From assembly GCA_963723455.1 (NCBI GenBank), contig CAVRQM010000005.1, positions 744,001 to 808,000 on the forward strand: DNA of 64,000 nt, given 5' to 3'. The position numbers and the translations under genes were made by a program. Shown in pieces: positions 48,349 through 55,936 of this stretch (positions within the stretch are counted from its first letter, which is position 1; every line of letters begins with the position of its first letter). The DNA comes from CAVRQM01 sp963723455 (GTDB taxonomy: Bacteria; Pseudomonadota; Alphaproteobacteria; Acetobacterales; Acetobacteraceae). The notes under the pieces were generated by a model. The model was not told the origin of the DNA and searched no databases. It saw only the letters and a list, made by a program, of their open reading frames with translations.

Positions 48349-48822
48349 ATGGCTGATCCATTCTTCACCCCCGCCGAACCCAGCCCCGCCGCGGCGATCG
48401 CGGCGATCGGCGAGGATCTGGCAGTGTTCGACGACTGGATGGACCGCTACGAGTTCATCATCGAGCTCGGCCGCAAGCTGCCGCCGTTCCCGGACGCCTG
48501 GGCCGACGACGCCCATCGCGTGCAGGGCTGCCAGAGCCGGGTGTGGATGCAGGCCGAGCCGCGCGGCGGCAAGCTGGTGTTCGCCGGCGCCTCGGACGCG
48601 GCGATCGTGTCGGGTCTTGTGGCGCTGCTGCTGCGCGTCTATTCCGGCCGGACGCCGGGCGAGATCCTGGCCACCGATCCCGTTTTCCTGAAAGACCTGG
48701 GCTTGATCGAGGCGCTTTCCAGCAACCGCGGCAACGGCATCGCTGCCATGGCGCGGCGGATCCGCGACGTGGCGCAGGAGCATGCCGCGAGGGCGCCGGC
48801 GGGTCTTGCGTCAGACAAATAA
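48349..48822 (+). CDS. sufE: SufE-like sulfur acceptor protein
   Basis: 157 residues. The sulfur-accepting Cys61 lies in V-Q-G-C-Q-S-R-V-W, preceded by Y-E-F-I-I-E-L-G-R-K-L-P. Normal SufE size and motifs. It takes persulfide from SufS and stimulates it during iron-sulfur cluster assembly in the cytoplasm. No other suf gene is in the window, so it stands apart from the main suf operon, as is common in alphaproteobacteria. An in-frame extension upstream to 48199 exists, but the M-A-D-P start fits the family better. Confidence 0.9.
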   Translation: MADPFFTPAEPSPAAAIAAIGEDLAVFDDWMDRYEFIIELGRKLPPFPDAWADDAHRVQGCQSRVWMQAEPRGGKLVFAGASDAAIVSGLVALLLRVYSGRTPGEILATDPVFLKDLGLIEALSSNRGNGIAAMARRIRDVAQEHAARAPAGLASDK

Positions 48823-48885
48823 CTGCGGCACCTAGATCGCCTGTCGAACCGGACCGCAAACGCGGCCGGGCAACCGGAGGAAACC

Positions 48886-49977
48886 ATGACCAAGACACCG
48901 ACCGATGTCGCAGCCTTGCCGGCCGCGCGCCGAGCCCTGCTGCAGGGCGCCGCGCTGGCGCCCGTGCTGGCCGCCGCCGCTGCCGCCGGCGGCGCGATGT
49001 TCCCGGGCGCGGCCCGCGCCGCCGGCGCCGAGCCGTTTCCCAAGCACCCGCGTTGGAAGTTCGTGTTCGTCAACCACGTGACGACCAACCCGTTCTTCGT
49101 GCCGACACAGTACGGCATCGCCGACGCCTGCGCGCTGCTGGGCTGCGACCACCAGTGGACCGGCTCGGCGACCTCGGACGTGGCCGAGATGGTCAACTCG
49201 ATGAACTCGGCGATCGCATCGAAGGCGTCGGCCATCGCGGTGCCGATCGTCGATCCGCACGCCTTCGACCAGCCGACCGCCAAGGCGCTGGCCGCCGGCA
49301 TCCCGGTGTTCTCGTACAACGCCGACGCCCCGGCCGGCGGCGGCAACAAGCGCCTCGCCTATATCGGCCAGGATTTGTACAAGTCCGGCCAGAGCATGGG
49401 CGAGCGGATCCTGTCGCTGGTCGATTCCGGCACGATCGGCATGTTCATCGCCACTCCGGGCCAGCTGAACATCCAGCCGCGTCTTGATGGCGCGTCGGAC
49501 GTCATCAAGAAGTCCGGCAAGAAGATCGACATCCAGGTGATCGCCAGCGGCGCCACGGTCAACGAGGAGCTGTCGAAGATCAAGGCGTTCTATCTCGGCC
49601 ACCAGGATCTGAAGGGCATGTTCGCCGTCGATGGCGGCAGCACGCAGGGCATCGCCGAGACGATGAAGCAGTACGACCTGGTGAAGAAAGGCGTGCATGG
49701 CGGCGGCTACGACCTGCTGCCGCGCACGCTGGAGCTGATCGACGCCGGGTTCCTGGATTTCACCATCGACCAGCAGCCGTATCTGCAGGGCTTCTACACG
49801 GTGATGGAGATGTTCACCTTCCTGGCCTCGGGCGGCCTGGTCGGCCCGGCCGAGTGCAACACCGGCCTGAAGTTCGTCACCAAGGAGACGGTGAAGCCGT
49901 ACCTGGCCACCAAGACCCGGTATGAGGGCAACGCCGCCGCCGCGAAGATCGTGCCGATGTCGGGCGCGATCGGCTGA
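48886..49977 (+). CDS. Sugar ABC transporter substrate-binding protein
   Basis: 363 residues. The N-terminus has R-R-A-L-L-Q-G followed by a long alanine-rich hydrophobic stretch, resembling a twin-arginine signal. The mature part is a type I periplasmic sugar-binding fold (F-V-F-V-N-H-V-T-T-N-P-F-F, S-M-N-S-A-I-A-S-K, A-V-D-G-G-S-T-Q-G-I). GGAGG precedes the ATG. It is the first gene of a three-gene importer whose members overlap by 1 base. The ligand is unknown; a pentose or deoxyhexose is plausible from the sugar-acid enzymes encoded nearby on the other strand. Confidence 0.9.
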   Translation: MTKTPTDVAALPAARRALLQGAALAPVLAAAAAAGGAMFPGAARAAGAEPFPKHPRWKFVFVNHVTTNPFFVPTQYGIADACALLGCDHQWTGSATSDVAEMVNSMNSAIASKASAIAVPIVDPHAFDQPTAKALAAGIPVFSYNADAPAGGGNKRLAYIGQDLYKSGQSMGERILSLVDSGTIGMFIATPGQLNIQPRLDGASDVIKKSGKKIDIQVIASGATVNEELSKIKAFYLGHQDLKGMFAVDGGSTQGIAETMKQYDLVKKGVHGGGYDLLPRTLELIDAGFLDFTIDQQPYLQGFYTVMEMFTFLASGGLVGPAECNTGLKFVTKETVKPYLATKTRYEGNAAAAKIVPMSGAIG

Positions 49978-50996
49978 TGGCCGGGGGACCGACGGCCGGG
50001 GAGACTGCAAGCCCGGCGGCGGTCCCCGCCGCTGCCCGCCCGCGGATGCTGGACGTCATCTTCAGATGGCGCGAGTCCAGCATCCTGCTGGTGGCGGTGA
50101 TTCTGGCTGGCTACTTCCAGTACCAGAACAGCGACTTCCTGGGCTCGAACCCGAGCCTGGTGAACCTGTCGCAATTCGTGGCGCCGTGGACCATCATCGC
50201 CTGCGGCGAGATCATGCTGATGATCGGCGGCGAGATCGACCTGTCGGCCGGCATGACCTTCGCCTTCGCGCCGTTCGTCATGCATTTCGCCGTGCTGGCC
50301 GGGATGCCACCCATCGTCGCCCTGCTGCTGGCGGTCGCCGCCTCGGCGCTGGTGGGGGTCATCAACGGGCTGGTGACGGTGGTGCTGGGCATCCCGTCCT
50401 TCGTCACCACGCTGGGCACGCTGTTCCTGCTGAACGGCATCACGCTGACGATCTCCGCCGGCCAGCCGGTACAGCCGCCGGGCGGGCCGGGGTTCCAGGC
50501 GTTCTTCGGCAACTGGGACTATTCGGAGATCATCTGGGCGGTCGTCGTGGTCGCGGTGATGAACGTGCTGCTGCGCAACACCCGCTGGGGGCTGCACACC
50601 ATCGCCGCCGGCGCGAACCCGCTGGGCGCCAGCGAGAGCGGCATCAACGTGCGCCGCCTGCAGATCGGCAACTTCATCATCTGCGCGATGCTGGCCGGGT
50701 TCACCGGCATCCTTGAGGGCTTTCGCATTTCGTCAAGCGATCCGCTGGCGGGGGGAACGCAGGTGATGTTCTACGCTGTCGCCGCCGGGGTGATCGGCGG
50801 CACGCCGCTGACCGGCGGATCGGGCACCATCATCGGCGGGCTGATCGGCGCGCTGGTGCTGGGCGTGCTGCAGGACGGGCTGACCCTGATCGGCACCAAC
50901 GCCTTCGTGTTCCCGACCATCCTGGGTGCGGCGATCCTGGCGGCGATGCTGTTCAACCTGAACGTGAACAAGCTGCGCCGCACAGGAGGCGTCTGA
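49977..50996 (+). CDS. Sugar ABC transporter permease
   Basis: 339 residues, RbsC/BPD_transp_2 type with about ten membrane helices. The segment G-G-E-I-D-L-S-A-G-M near residue 80 and the EAA-like loop G-A-N-P-L-G-A-S-E-S-G-I are typical. The ATG shares its first base with the preceding TGA (TGATG). It forms the inner-membrane channel for the sugar bound by the upstream product. Clean frame. Confidence 0.92.
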   Translation: MAGGPTAGETASPAAVPAAARPRMLDVIFRWRESSILLVAVILAGYFQYQNSDFLGSNPSLVNLSQFVAPWTIIACGEIMLMIGGEIDLSAGMTFAFAPFVMHFAVLAGMPPIVALLLAVAASALVGVINGLVTVVLGIPSFVTTLGTLFLLNGITLTISAGQPVQPPGGPGFQAFFGNWDYSEIIWAVVVVAVMNVLLRNTRWGLHTIAAGANPLGASESGINVRRLQIGNFIICAMLAGFTGILEGFRISSSDPLAGGTQVMFYAVAAGVIGGTPLTGGSGTIIGGLIGALVLGVLQDGLTLIGTNAFVFPTILGAAILAAMLFNLNVNKLRRTGGV

Positions 50997-51751
50997 TGGC
51001 CGAGGTCCTGCGGGCGGAGAACATCGTCAAGCGCTTCGGCGCGGTCACCGCGCTGGACGGCGTGTCGCTGCACCTGCAGCAGGGCGAGATCCTGGGCATC
51101 CTGGGCGACAACGGCGCCGGCAAATCGACGCTGATGAAGATCCTGACGGGCTTCCAGCCGCAGACCGAGGGCAAGCTGTTCGTCAACGGCGCGGAGACGA
51201 CGCTGCGCTCGGTGGACCATGCACGCTCGTTGGGCATCGAGTGCGTGTACCAGGATCTGGCGCTGGCGAACTCGCTGACGATCTTCCACAATCTGTTCCT
51301 GAACCGCGAGATCCTGTACCCGGGGCCGATCCGGCTGCTGAACAACCGGGCCATGCGGCGGCGCGCGAAGGAGCTGCTGTCCGAGATCGGCGTGCACATC
51401 CCCTCGGTGGATCTGCCGGTGGAGCGGCTGTCCGGCGGCCAGCGCCAGGCGATCGCGGTGGCGCGGGCGGTCAATTCCAATGCGCGCATCCTGCTGCTGG
51501 ACGAGCCGCTGGCGGCGATGGGCGCGCGCGAGGCGGGGCTGATCATCGACCTGATCGTGCGGCTGAAGAACCGCGGCGACATGTCGATCGTGATGATCAT
51601 GCACAACTACGCGCAGACCTTGGAGATCGCCGACCGCATCATGCTGATGCAGCGCGGCAAGGTCACGTACGAGAGCCGGGCCGCGGATACGTCGGTGCCG
51701 GAGCTGATGGAGATCGTGCGGCGGGAATACCGGGCGATGCGGGCGGCCTGA
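50996..51751 (+). CDS. Sugar ABC transporter ATP-binding protein
   Basis: 251 residues, a single ABC domain. Walker A G-D-N-G-A-G-K-S-T, signature L-S-G-G-Q-R-Q and Walker B I-L-L-L-D-E-P are present. Ribose-type transporters often have a double-length ATPase; this one has a single domain, as in FrcA/XylG-like short forms, and so must dimerise. Its start again overlaps the upstream stop (TGATG). The Walker B is followed by L-A-A-M-G rather than the commoner T-A-A-L. Confidence 0.92.
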   Translation: MAEVLRAENIVKRFGAVTALDGVSLHLQQGEILGILGDNGAGKSTLMKILTGFQPQTEGKLFVNGAETTLRSVDHARSLGIECVYQDLALANSLTIFHNLFLNREILYPGPIRLLNNRAMRRRAKELLSEIGVHIPSVDLPVERLSGGQRQAIAVARAVNSNARILLLDEPLAAMGAREAGLIIDLIVRLKNRGDMSIVMIMHNYAQTLEIADRIMLMQRGKVTYESRAADTSVPELMEIVRREYRAMRAA

Positions 51752-51767
51752 CGAACGGGGAGTTCGT
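51751..51767 (+). terminator. Weak hairpin at the end of the ABC transporter operon
   Basis: ACGAAC-GGGGA-GTTCGT begins at the last base of the stop codon and is followed by TCTGTTGT. The stem is short and the T tract interrupted, so it is at best a weak terminator. Confidence 0.35.
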
Positions 51768-51808
51768 TCTGTTGTCGGAACGAAATGGGCACGCGGCTGC
51801 GGCGGCGG

Positions 51809-52426
51809 CTAGACGCGCGAAACGCGTCGGGGCAGCGAGAACGAGGCGAGGCCGGGCGCCGCTGCGGGGTGTGATCGCGGCGCAGGGATGCCGGGCTCGA
51901 CGGCAGACCGGGATCTGTCTGGCCTCCGGGCGGGTGTGAGCGGCGGCGGCCGGGCCGACAGCGGCGGGAGCAGCGCGGCGGTCGGCCGCACCCCCAGCAT
52001 CCGGCAGAGCGGCCGCAGCATTCGCCCGAATTGCGGGGCGGCGGCGATCATGGCGGACATTTCCGGTTCGGACAGGAGATGCTGGAGCTGCCCGCCATAG
52101 GGCGCGGCGTCCGGCAGCAGGCGGACCAGCCAGGCGAAGCCTTGCGGCAACCTGTCTCGCGTTTGTCGTGGGCGCTGCGTCCGGGTGGAGACGCCGCGAC
52201 GGCGCGGCGGCGCGCCGGTGCGCACCCGTTCGGCCAAGCTGGCGAACCGCGCCGCCGCCCGGCGGAGCAGGCCCCAGAGCAGCAGCAATGTTCCGGCTGC
52301 AGGGTGCCTGGGCATCCGGGCCGCGACCGCGCGGCACAGCCCGTCGAGGATGAGGGCGAAGCGGGCGGACAGAGTGGGTGGGGAGCTGGGCTGCACGAAC
52401 AAAACTAGAACATATAGCGGGGTCAT
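51809..52426 (-). CDS. Conserved hypothetical protein (Acetobacteraceae-type)
   Basis: 205 residues. The first 40 include a hydrophobic stretch. The conserved core is F-A-W-L-V-R-L-L-P-D-A, Q-L-Q-H-L-L-S-E-P-E-M and L-R-P-L-C-R-M-L-G-V, a pattern I recall from uncharacterised proteins of Acetobacteraceae. The last 50 residues are low-complexity P/A/R. No catalytic motif is visible. An upstream in-frame ATG at 52474 is possible, but the M-T-P-L start looks better conserved. Its strand is opposite to the ABC transporter. Function unknown. Confidence 0.7.
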   Translation of the reverse strand: MTPLYVLVLFVQPSSPPTLSARFALILDGLCRAVAARMPRHPAAGTLLLLWGLLRRAAARFASLAERVRTGAPPRRRGVSTRTQRPRQTRDRLPQGFAWLVRLLPDAAPYGGQLQHLLSEPEMSAMIAAAPQFGRMLRPLCRMLGVRPTAALLPPLSARPPPLTPARRPDRSRSAVEPGIPAPRSHPAAAPGLASFSLPRRVSRV

Positions 52427-52565
52427 GTCAAGCCGGTCGGTGATGGCCGGTCGGTGACGGCGAGGGCGCCCCATGTTGATGGTTTCAGAGAGTCACGGCA
52501 TCCGTCGTTGCGCACCGGATGCCCGGAGCAAATCCAGATATGACGGTCAGGGGGAACTTTCACAC

Positions 52566-52793
52566 TTAGCCGAAGACCCTCACACCCGGCCCGAGGCCCA
52601 GAACCCGCCTAGCATGGGCCAGTTCGGCAATCTGCTGGTCGGCGGGCGGCAGCGGGGGCGGCAGGCCGGCGAGTTCCAGCAGGGCTATCACATCGCCCGC
52701 CGTCGCGTCCCTGCCCAGCATTGAAGCCGCCTGCATCGCCGAGATGCGGCCTTCGGCATACTGCCGGATGATCGGGTGGACGGTATCGCTCAT
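52566..52793 (-). CDS. Small UPF0175-like protein, possible antitoxin
   Basis: 75 residues. The segment Q-Y-A-E-G-R-I-S-A-M-Q-A-A-S-M-L-G recalls the helix-turn-helix-like core of UPF0175 proteins (Y-R-E-G-K-I-S-L-G-x-A-A-E-L-A-G), often antitoxins of DUF3368 PIN toxins. The ATG overlaps the stop of the upstream gene by four bases, so the two are translationally coupled. The order is toxin first, the reverse of the usual one. The assignment is by eye and tentative. Confidence 0.55.
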   Translation of the reverse strand: MSDTVHPIIRQYAEGRISAMQAASMLGRDATAGDVIALLELAGLPPPLPPADQQIAELAHARRVLGLGPGVRVFG

Positions 52794-53359
52794 GGCTTGC
52801 TCGCCCCAATGAACGTCAGTGCCGACACCGGGCTGGCGCTTGGCCTCGCTGCAATGATGCGGGCCCAGACGGCGTCGGCGTCCGCGATGATGCCCTGTTG
52901 CTGCGCAAGTTCCAGGAAATTGCGCGTGGTGGCCACGGCGATCGGCGCATCGACGCCCTCACGCGCAAGCATCCGCGGCACGCGGCCGTTCTGGTACACG
53001 ACCAGCGCCGGCCCGCCGATGGCCACCAGGTGATCCGAGAGCCATTCGGTAACGGCGATCTCGCCGGCGTTCCTGGGCGGCCGGATGCCTTGCTGCTGCG
53101 CCAGGCGATAGACCGGCCCAAGCTCCGTCTCGGCGACGACAAGGCTGTTGCTGCCGGCGGCCTTTGCGGCCTCCAGCCACGCCGCGATCTCGGCCGCGTA
53201 GGGCTTGTTCGGGACCGTGGCCTCGAGCGCCACCACGCCGACAACGACCTCCGGCCCCATCCCGGTCAGCACTCCGAGGGCGTCGCCCGCAGCGAGATGC
53301 AGGAGGGGCGCGGCCTCGGGAACGATGACCGTCGGGCGGATCCGGAAAGCGGCCGCCAT
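52790..53359 (-). CDS. PIN-like (DUF3368-type) protein, possible toxin
   Basis: 189 residues. The opening V-I-V-P-E-A-A-P-L-L-H-L-A-A-G-D resembles the first strand and helix of DUF3368 PIN domains (S-D-A-S-P-L-I-x-L). However, the first catalytic Asp is replaced by Glu and the surrounding residues differ. Later segments L-V-V-A-E-T-E-L-G and A-V-T-E-W-L are consistent with a PIN fold. If it is a nuclease it is atypical; it may be inactive. It lies directly downstream of trpF (seven bases) on the same strand, and could ride on that operon. Confidence 0.5.
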   Translation of the reverse strand: MAAAFRIRPTVIVPEAAPLLHLAAGDALGVLTGMGPEVVVGVVALEATVPNKPYAAEIAAWLEAAKAAGSNSLVVAETELGPVYRLAQQQGIRPPRNAGEIAVTEWLSDHLVAIGGPALVVYQNGRVPRMLAREGVDAPIAVATTRNFLELAQQQGIIADADAVWARIIAARPSASPVSALTFIGASKP

Positions 53360-53365
53360 CGCGCG

Positions 53366-54016
53366 TCAGGCGCGTTCGGCGGCGAGTGCTGCGCGGGCGT
53401 GGCGGATGAAGGCGGCGATCCTGGCCGGGTCCTTCTCGCCGGGGCGGCGCTCCACGCCCGAGGACACATCGACCGCGGCCGCGCCGGAGCGCCGGATCGC
53501 GTCGGCCACCGTGTCCGCCGTGAGACCGCCGGCCAGCAGCCACGGGCCGGGCGCCTGCCAGGATCGCGCGATGGACCAGTCCAGGGCGACCGCGTTGCCG
53601 CCGGGGCGGGTGGCGGCGGCGGGCGGCTTCGCCTCGATCACCAGGCCGTCGGCCCCGTCGAGGCGCAGCGGCAGTTCGTTCGCCCGGGTGACGCCGACCG
53701 CGCGCCAGACCGGCGCGCCGAACCGCTCGCGCACCGCGCGCACCCGGTCGGGTGGGGCGTAGAGTTGCAGCGCATCCAATTGCACCACCGCCAGGGCGGC
53801 CGCCACCTGATCGTCGGTCGGCTCGACGAACAGGCCCACCCGCAGCGGGCCGCCGTCGCGGCGGGCGCTGAGTGCCGCGGCTTGCGAAGCGGTGACGAAG
53901 CGAGGCGAGGGCGGGAAGAACACGAAACCCACCCAGTCGGCGCCCGCGTCCGCGGCGGCATCGAACGCTTCGGGGCTGTTGATGCCGCAGATTTTTACGC
54001 GGACGCGCTCGCTCAC
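53366..54016 (-). CDS. trpF: Phosphoribosylanthranilate isomerase
   Basis: 216 residues, a TIM barrel with V-K-I-C-G-I at the N-terminus (catalytic Cys), G-A-D-W-V-G-F-V-F, L-A-G-G-L-T and V-D-V-S-S-G-V-E with the catalytic Asp. It carries out the Amadori rearrangement in tryptophan synthesis. The start is a GTG one base after the upstream stop; no ATG fits. It is usually next to trpB/trpA, but neither is here, so it is separated and seems to be read with sugar-acid genes. Confidence 0.92.
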   Translation of the reverse strand: MSERVRVKICGINSPEAFDAAADAGADWVGFVFFPPSPRFVTASQAAALSARRDGGPLRVGLFVEPTDDQVAAALAVVQLDALQLYAPPDRVRAVRERFGAPVWRAVGVTRANELPLRLDGADGLVIEAKPPAAATRPGGNAVALDWSIARSWQAPGPWLLAGGLTADTVADAIRRSGAAAVDVSSGVERRPGEKDPARIAAFIRHARAALAAERA

Positions 54017-54017
54017 A

Positions 54018-54860
54018 TCAAGCCGCGACCGTGCGCTGCCGCTGTTCGCCGAGGCCCTGGATGCCCAGCCGGATCTCCTGCCCCTCATGCAGATACAGCG
54101 GCGGCTTCATGCCCAGCCCGACGCCGGGCGGCGTGCCGGTGCTGATGATGTCGCCGGCATGCAGGGTGATGAAGTGGCTGACATAGGACACCAGCTTGTC
54201 CACGCCGAAGATCATCGTGCGGGTGCTGCCGTCCTGCATGCGCCTGCCGTCGATCTCCAGCCACATCGAGAGATTGTGCCAGTCGGAAACTTCGTCCTTC
54301 GTCACCAGCCAGGGGCCGGTGGGGCCGAACGTGTCGCAGCCCTTGCCCTTGTCCCAGGTGCCGCCGCGCTCGATCTGGTATTCGCGCTCGCTCACGTCGT
54401 TGATGACGCAATAGCCGGCGACATGCGCCATCGCCTCGTGATCGGGCACGTAGCGCGAGGTGGTGCCGATCACCACGCCCAGCTCGACCTCCCAATCGGT
54501 CTTCTTCGAGCCGCGCGGGATTTTCACGTCGTCGTTCGGGCCGCAATAGGCGGACAGCGACTTCATGAAGATGATCGGCTCCTTGGGGATCGCAGCCCCG
54601 GTCTCCTCGGCGTGGTCGGCGTAGTTCAGGCCGATGCAGACGAAGTTCAGCGGCCGCGCCACGCAGGGGCCGAGGCGCGGATTGCCGTGCACCGCCGGCA
54701 GCGAGGTCGGATCGAGGGCTGCCAGCCGCGCCAGGCTGTCCGGCCCGATCGTGTCGCCGTCGATGTCCGGAATGACGTCCGACAGGTCGCGGATATGGCC
54801 GTCGGCGTCGAGCAGGCCGGGCTTCTCCGCGCCGGGGTCGCCGTAGCGCAGCAGTTTCAT
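54018..54860 (-). CDS. Fumarylacetoacetate hydrolase-family protein
   Basis: 280 residues. Metal-binding FAH motifs are V-C-I-G-L-N-Y-A-D-H-A-E-E, D-W-E-V-E-L-G-V-V-I-G and a C-terminal block beginning I-S-T-G-T-P. It splits carbon-carbon bonds of beta-diketo acids. With the upstream SDR and dehydratase it matches 2,4-diketo-3-deoxy-L-fuconate/rhamnonate hydrolase, which yields pyruvate and lactate. Ureidoglycolate lyase is a frequent misannotation of this family. GAGG lies close before the ATG. Confidence 0.85.
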   Translation of the reverse strand: MKLLRYGDPGAEKPGLLDADGHIRDLSDVIPDIDGDTIGPDSLARLAALDPTSLPAVHGNPRLGPCVARPLNFVCIGLNYADHAEETGAAIPKEPIIFMKSLSAYCGPNDDVKIPRGSKKTDWEVELGVVIGTTSRYVPDHEAMAHVAGYCVINDVSEREYQIERGGTWDKGKGCDTFGPTGPWLVTKDEVSDWHNLSMWLEIDGRRMQDGSTRTMIFGVDKLVSYVSHFITLHAGDIISTGTPPGVGLGMKPPLYLHEGQEIRLGIQGLGEQRQRTVAA

Positions 54861-54873
54861 CGAGTTCCTCCGC

Positions 54874-55172
54874 TTAAACGAATGCCCGGACTACGAGCGA
54901 GATGACCGCGGCGATCAGGATGCCCAGCATCCAGTAGAGCAGGCTGACTTTCCGTCGAACTTCCCCTCAAGCGCAGCGAAACGACCGTCCACGCTGTCAA
55001 AGCGGCCATTCACGTTGCTGTCGAACAGATCGATACGGCGTTCGACACCATCGATCCGACGCTCCAGGGCCGCGAACTTGCCGTCGTAGTCGGCCAGCAC
55101 CTCCGCCGCGCGCCGCGCCTTCATGTCGTCGGCCCCGGCCGGCACCAGCGCGTCGTAGACCTCGGTAATCAT
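54874..55172 (-). CDS. Small coiled-coil protein with C-terminal membrane helix (one frameshift)
   Basis: About 98 residues after correction. Heptad-like repeats of the form R-I-D-G-V-E-R-R-I-D and G-R-F-D-S-V-D-G-R-F-A-A-L-E-G-K predict a coiled coil. The uncorrected frame ends in S-T-G-C-W-A-S. Restoring one missing base near 54945 gives L-Y-W-M-L-G-I-L-I-A-A-V-I, a tail-anchor helix, and a stop at 54874. It lies between the SDR (five bases away) and the FAA hydrolase. Proteins of this shape are common in proteobacteria and lack a known function. Confidence 0.65.
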
Positions 55173-55177
55173 AGCCG

Positions 55178-55927
55178 TCAAAGCGAATAGCCGCCATCTA
55201 TCACGATCGCCTGCCCGGTCATGAACGCCGCCTCGTCGCTGGCCAGGTACACCACCAGCGCCGCCATTTCCTCCACCGTGCCGAGCCGGCCCATCGGCTG
55301 GCGCGCGATGAACGCCGCGCGCGCCGCGTCCAGGCCGCCGGCGGCGCCGGCATTGGCGGCGATGCGCTCGTCCAGGCTGGGCGACTGCGTGGTGCCGGGG
55401 CAGATGGCGTTGCAGCGCACGCCGTGGCCGATGAAGTCGGCGGCAACGGATTTCGTCAGCCCGATCACCGCCGCCTTGCTGGCGCCGTACACGCAGCGGT
55501 TCGGCACGCCTTTGACCGAGCTGGCGACCGAGGCGATGTTGATGATCGAACCGCGGCCGCGCGCCACCATGCCGGGCAGGAAGGCGCGGATGGTGCGGAA
55601 CATGCCGCGCGCGTTGATGTTGAACTCCAGATCCCACTCGTCTTCGGTGGCGTCCAGCACGCTGCCCTGGTGGACGATGCCGGCGCAGTTGAACAGGATG
55701 TCCACCTTCCCGTGCGCCGCCGCGGCCGCCGTGATCGCGGCGGCGTCCAGCACGTCGAGTTTGGCGGTGGTGATCCCATGCGCCTCCAGCCCGGCCAGCC
55801 CGGCCATGTCGCGGTCGGTGGCGACCACGCGCGCGCCCTCCGCCGCCAGCGCGATCGCGGCGGCGCGGCCGATGCCCGCCGCCGCCGCCGTGGTGAACGC
55901 GGTCTTGCCCGCCAGCCTGCCCGCCAT
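55178..55927 (-). CDS. Short-chain dehydrogenase, 2-keto-3-deoxy-sugar-acid dehydrogenase-like
   Basis: 249 residues. The cofactor loop (T-A-A-A-A-G-I-G-R), N-C-A-G, the catalytic Ser in I-A-S-V-A-S-S and Y-x-x-x-K in V-Y-G-A-S-K are all present. The block from S-V-A-S-S-V-K-G to A-V-I-G-L-T-K-S-V-A-A-D-F-I is very like DHRS6/BDH2 and the bacterial 2-keto-3-deoxy-L-fuconate 4-dehydrogenase. It would oxidise the dehydratase product to the 2,4-diketo acid with NAD+. It is ten bases downstream of the dehydratase gene. Confidence 0.88.
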   Translation of the reverse strand: MAGRLAGKTAFTTAAAAGIGRAAAIALAAEGARVVATDRDMAGLAGLEAHGITTAKLDVLDAAAITAAAAAHGKVDILFNCAGIVHQGSVLDATEDEWDLEFNINARGMFRTIRAFLPGMVARGRGSIINIASVASSVKGVPNRCVYGASKAAVIGLTKSVAADFIGHGVRCNAICPGTTQSPSLDERIAANAGAAGGLDAARAAFIARQPMGRLGTVEEMAALVVYLASDEAAFMTGQAIVIDGGYSL

Positions 55928-55936
55928 CGCTCGTGC

